Program-made: the position numbers and the translations under genes
The notes under the pieces: model-generated
Databases searched by the model: none
Seen by the model: only the letters and a program-made list of their open reading frames with translations
Told to the model about the DNA's origin: nothing
Shown here: piece after piece, positions 14,995-17,140 of the stretch
How the letters are laid out: every line of letters starts with the position of its first letter
How positions within the stretch are numbered: position 1 is the first letter of the stretch
Assembly (NCBI GenBank): GCA_964384825.1
Contig: CAYLMM010000057.1
Location: 1 to 17,140 of the forward strand
From: CAYLMM01 sp964384825
GTDB taxonomy: Bacteria; Krumholzibacteriota; Krumholzibacteriia; LZORAL124-64-63
DNA length: 17,140 bases
Reading direction: 5' to 3'

Positions 14995-15027
14995 CCGGGG
15001 GCCGCTCGCGCGGCCCCCGGTCTTATT
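14995..15027 (+). terminator. Intrinsic terminator of pepF
   Basis: A perfect 11-bp GC stem (14995-15005 with 15010-15020), tetraloop TCGC, then TCTTATTT (15021-15028), a T-rich tail with two interruptions. Confidence 0.75.
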
Positions 15028-15105
15028 TCCGAAGCGCCCGCCGCAAGCCGGACTTCACGCATCCTGTTTTCCCGAAAAATACCTTACGCGGGCCGCCGGT
15101 TTCCG

Positions 15106-15134
15106 TTGACCTTCTTGTTTGTTCCAACCATGTT
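15106..15134 (+). promoter_or_regulatory. Possible promoter of the aminotransferase-pckA operon
   Basis: TTGACC (15106-15111) is a good -35; 17 bp later stands a weak -10, CATGTT (15129-15134). The surrounding 15055-15140 stretch is less GC-rich than its flanks, as promoters in this window tend to be. A leader of about 70 nt would precede the ATG at 15214. Confidence 0.35.
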
Positions 15135-15213
15135 CTCCTCTTGAAGCCGGGTGGCTCGCCCGGCCAATCGGACCCAGAACCGGCGCCGGTCAGGGCGCCA
15201 AAGAGGGAGGGCC

Positions 15214-16431
15214 ATGAGCATCAGCCTGATAGCCCGGACCATCGGGGAATCGGTCACCCTGAAACTGAACGAGAAGGCCGCGATCCTGCGCGCCAAGGGC
15301 GACCCCGTAATCCATCTGGGCGGAGGCGAACCGAAGGGCAAGGCGCCCATCGACGCCATCGTCGCGGCATCCGCCCTGCTCAACTCCGGCGAGGTGCGCT
15401 ACACGCCGGCCTACGGCACGCAGGACATGAAGGCGGCCATCATCCGCTACACGCGCGATTTCTACGGACGCAAGGTGACTCCCGAGGAGGTCATGGCCTC
15501 CAGCGGCGCCAAGCAGGCCATCATGTGCTGCCTGCAGGCGATCCTCGATCCCCAGGACGAGGTCATCTTCCCCGCTCCCTACTGGGTCAGCTATCCCGAG
15601 ATGATCAAGCTCTGCGGCGCCGTGCCGGTGCCGGCGGTGCCCGAGGACGGAACGTTCTACCCCCGCCTCGAGGACATCACGCAGCGCGTGAGCAGCTACA
15701 CCAAGGCCGTGATCATCAACAGCCCGAACAACCCATCGGGCGCGGTCTACTCGCGCGAGTTCATCAAGGACATCGTCGAGTTCTGCGAGCAGAAGAACAT
15801 CTACCTGATCATGGACGACATCTACCATCGTCTGATCTTCGGCGACACCAAGTGGACCAACCCCTGCGAGTTCGCCAAGGACCTGGGCGACAAGTCCAAG
15901 ATGCTGATCGTCAACGGCGTGTCGAAGCAGTACGCGATGACCGGTTTCCGGATCGGCTGGGCGGTCGGCAACAAGAAGCTGATCGAGGTGATGTCGAACA
16001 TCCAGTCGCACCAGACGTCCGGCCCGGCCGGCGTGCTGCAGAAGGCGTCGGTGGCCGCGATCAACGGCCCCCAGAGCCACGTCGAGAACCTGCGGATGAC
16101 CCTCGAGAACAACCGCAACGTGATGGTCGACCAGCTGAAGGGCTTCGAAGGCGTCAGGCTCTCGCCGCCCGACGGCACCTTCTACTCGTTCGCGGACTTC
16201 AGCCACTACGACAAGGATTCGACCCGGCTGGCCAACTTCCTGGTCGACAAGGTGCAGGTCGTGACCGTCCCGGGCGTGGAGTTCGGCATGGAGGGCTTCC
16301 TGCGGCTGAGCTACTGCGGCACGATCAAGGACATCACCGAGGGCATCGAGCGCATCAAGTGGGCGCTGGATCCCAATTCCCCGAACGAACTCTACATCGG
16401 CGACCGCAAGCTGGTTAGGGACTGGACCTAG
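15214..16431 (+). CDS. PLP-dependent aminotransferase, aspartate aminotransferase-like (class I/II)
   Basis: Cytosolic fold-type I aminotransferase, most like prokaryotic (I-gamma) aspartate aminotransferases, which exchange an amino group between aspartate and 2-oxoglutarate. It is 405 residues. Key residues are present: YTPAYGTQDMKAAI (63-76), GAKQAI with the phosphate-binding loop (98-103), W124, N173 in NSPNNPSG, D201 and Y204 in MDDIYH, the PLP lysine K238 in SKQYAMTGFRIGW, R246, and the carboxylate-binding arginine R364 in FLRLSY. The DDIY variant replaces the more usual DEIY. The start at 15214 follows GGGAGG by 3 nt. Only 12 bp separate its stop from pckA, so they are co-transcribed; this makes oxaloacetate from aspartate the natural product. 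Another acidic or aromatic amino acid as donor cannot be excluded from sequence. Confidence 0.88.
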   Translation: MSISLIARTIGESVTLKLNEKAAILRAKGDPVIHLGGGEPKGKAPIDAIVAASALLNSGEVRYTPAYGTQDMKAAIIRYTRDFYGRKVTPEEVMASSGAKQAIMCCLQAILDPQDEVIFPAPYWVSYPEMIKLCGAVPVPAVPEDGTFYPRLEDITQRVSSYTKAVIINSPNNPSGAVYSREFIKDIVEFCEQKNIYLIMDDIYHRLIFGDTKWTNPCEFAKDLGDKSKMLIVNGVSKQYAMTGFRIGWAVGNKKLIEVMSNIQSHQTSGPAGVLQKASVAAINGPQSHVENLRMTLENNRNVMVDQLKGFEGVRLSPPDGTFYSFADFSHYDKDSTRLANFLVDKVQVVTVPGVEFGMEGFLRLSYCGTIKDITEGIERIKWALDPNSPNELYIGDRKLVRDWT

Positions 16432-16443
16432 AGGAGGCGAGCC

Positions 16444-17140
16444 ATGTCGAAGTACTTGAAGATCAAGTCGCCGGCGCAGAAGCAGGCTTCCGAACTGGCC
16501 AGCGAATTCGGGCTCGAGAACCACGGCCTGAAGCACCTGAAGCGCGTCTACTGGAACCTGCCGACCGAGGCTCTCTACGAGGAGTTCATCTTCCGCGGCG
16601 AGGGCCACATCACCGCCCAGGGCCCGCTGCAGGTCAACACCGGCAAGTGGAGCGCGCGCGCGGCGAACGACAAGTTCATCGCCCGCGAACACCAGACCGA
16701 GGAGAAGGTCTGGTGGGGCGAGTACAACCGGCCGATCGCGCCGGACAAGTTCGCCAGCCTTCTGACCCGCATGCAGTCGTACCTGCAGGGCGAGGAAGTC
16801 TTCGTGCAGGACTGCTACGCCGGGCACGACCCCGAGCACAAGCTCGCGGTGCGGATCATCACCGAGGACGCCTGGCAGAGCCAGTTCGTCCGCAACATGT
16901 TCATCCTGCCCGAGTCGCGCGAGGAGTATCAGGAATTCGTTCCCGAATTCACCCTGATCGCGCTGCCGAAGTTCAAGGCCGATCCGATCGTCGACGGCAC
17001 GCGCAGCGACACCGCGATCATCGTCAACTTCGCCGAGCGGCTGGCCCTGGTGGCCGGTTCGAGCTACGGCGGCGAGGTGAAGAAGACCATCTTCTCGGTG
17101 ATGAACTTCCTGATGCCCAACAAGGGCGTGCTGTCGATGC
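16444..17140 (+). CDS. pckA: Phosphoenolpyruvate carboxykinase (ATP), N-terminal part
   Basis: Cytosolic enzyme converting oxaloacetate and ATP to phosphoenolpyruvate, CO2 and ADP, the entry step of gluconeogenesis (reversible as a CO2-fixing step in some anaerobes). The gene runs off the right edge; 232 of an expected 530-540 residues are visible, ending before the P-loop. Seen: VYWNLPTEALYEE (35-47), NTGKWSARAANDKFI (65-79) with substrate arginine R72, FVQDCYAGHDPEHKLAVRIITEDAWQSQFVRNMFI (120-154), VNFAERL (194-200), and SSYGGEVKKTIFSVMNFLMPNKG (206-228) with Y208 and the metal-binding lysine region K213/K214. The substrate loop reads ARAANDK where the Escherichia coli enzyme has GRSPKDK. 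The start has GGAGG 6 nt upstream and follows the aminotransferase by 12 bp, so aspartate, oxaloacetate and PEP form a linked route. Confidence 0.95.
   Translation, partial: MSKYLKIKSPAQKQASELASEFGLENHGLKHLKRVYWNLPTEALYEEFIFRGEGHITAQGPLQVNTGKWSARAANDKFIAREHQTEEKVWWGEYNRPIAPDKFASLLTRMQSYLQGEEVFVQDCYAGHDPEHKLAVRIITEDAWQSQFVRNMFILPESREEYQEFVPEFTLIALPKFKADPIVDGTRSDTAIIVNFAERLALVAGSSYGGEVKKTIFSVMNFLMPNKGVLSM

Noticed and set aside
13179..16418. A 1079-codon plus-strand open frame
   Set aside because: It runs in the wrong frame through pepF, its terminator and the aminotransferase; both real genes have complete motifs in other frames.

Overview
The window is a high-GC bacterial chromosome segment with dense, mostly single-gene transcription units on both strands. 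I see no mobile element, CRISPR array, tRNA or rRNA. The organism looks Gram-negative: there are three confident lipoprotein signal peptides and an LpoB-type penicillin-binding-protein activator. A class I hybrid cluster protein and an ATP-type PEP carboxykinase suggest an anaerobic or facultative lifestyle with amino-acid-fuelled gluconeogenesis. The gene mix (secreted oligoendopeptidase, DUF4382 lipoprotein, fused MFS/spermidine-synthase-like/TPR protein, LpoB with a COG3014 protein) would suit an uncultured FCB-type or Krumholzibacteriota/Eisenbacteria-like lineage. That placement is a low-confidence inference.

Layout, left to right. (1) 1-1001, minus: N-terminal part of a methylcrotonyl-CoA carboxylase carboxyltransferase subunit, running off the left edge. 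(2) 1172-2566, plus: dihydropyrimidinase/hydantoinase, divergent from (1), with a promoter placed so that the mRNA may be leaderless. (3) 2567-3029: no convincing protein gene. This stretch has an extended -10 promoter, a chain of strong hairpins, an 11-bp long-range helix and an excellent intrinsic terminator, and I call it a candidate structured non-coding RNA of about 400 nt. (4) 3030-3491, minus, and 3639-5303, plus: an Rrf2-family regulator divergent from hcp. A palindrome between them lies inside the regulator's own promoter, so this is a likely nitric-oxide/nitrosative-stress module. (5) 5394-7396, minus: lpoB and a COG3014-type lipoprotein, translationally coupled and convergent with hcp. 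(6) 7635-8951, plus: 8-oxoguanine deaminase. (7) 9135-9971, plus: DUF4382 lipoprotein. (8) 10148-12949, plus: large membrane protein with a spermidine-synthase-like domain and C-terminal TPRs. (9) 13051-14961, plus: exported oligoendopeptidase F. (10) 15214-16431 and 16444-17140, plus: an aspartate-aminotransferase-like enzyme and the N-terminal part of ATP-dependent PEP carboxykinase in one operon.

Together the genes describe catabolic and scavenging metabolism. Peptides are cut by PepF, a carboxylase of leucine degradation is present, pyrimidine or hydantoin rings and oxidised guanine are opened or deaminated, and aspartate-derived oxaloacetate can be drawn into PEP. The part least explained by known families is the 2605-3020 RNA candidate.
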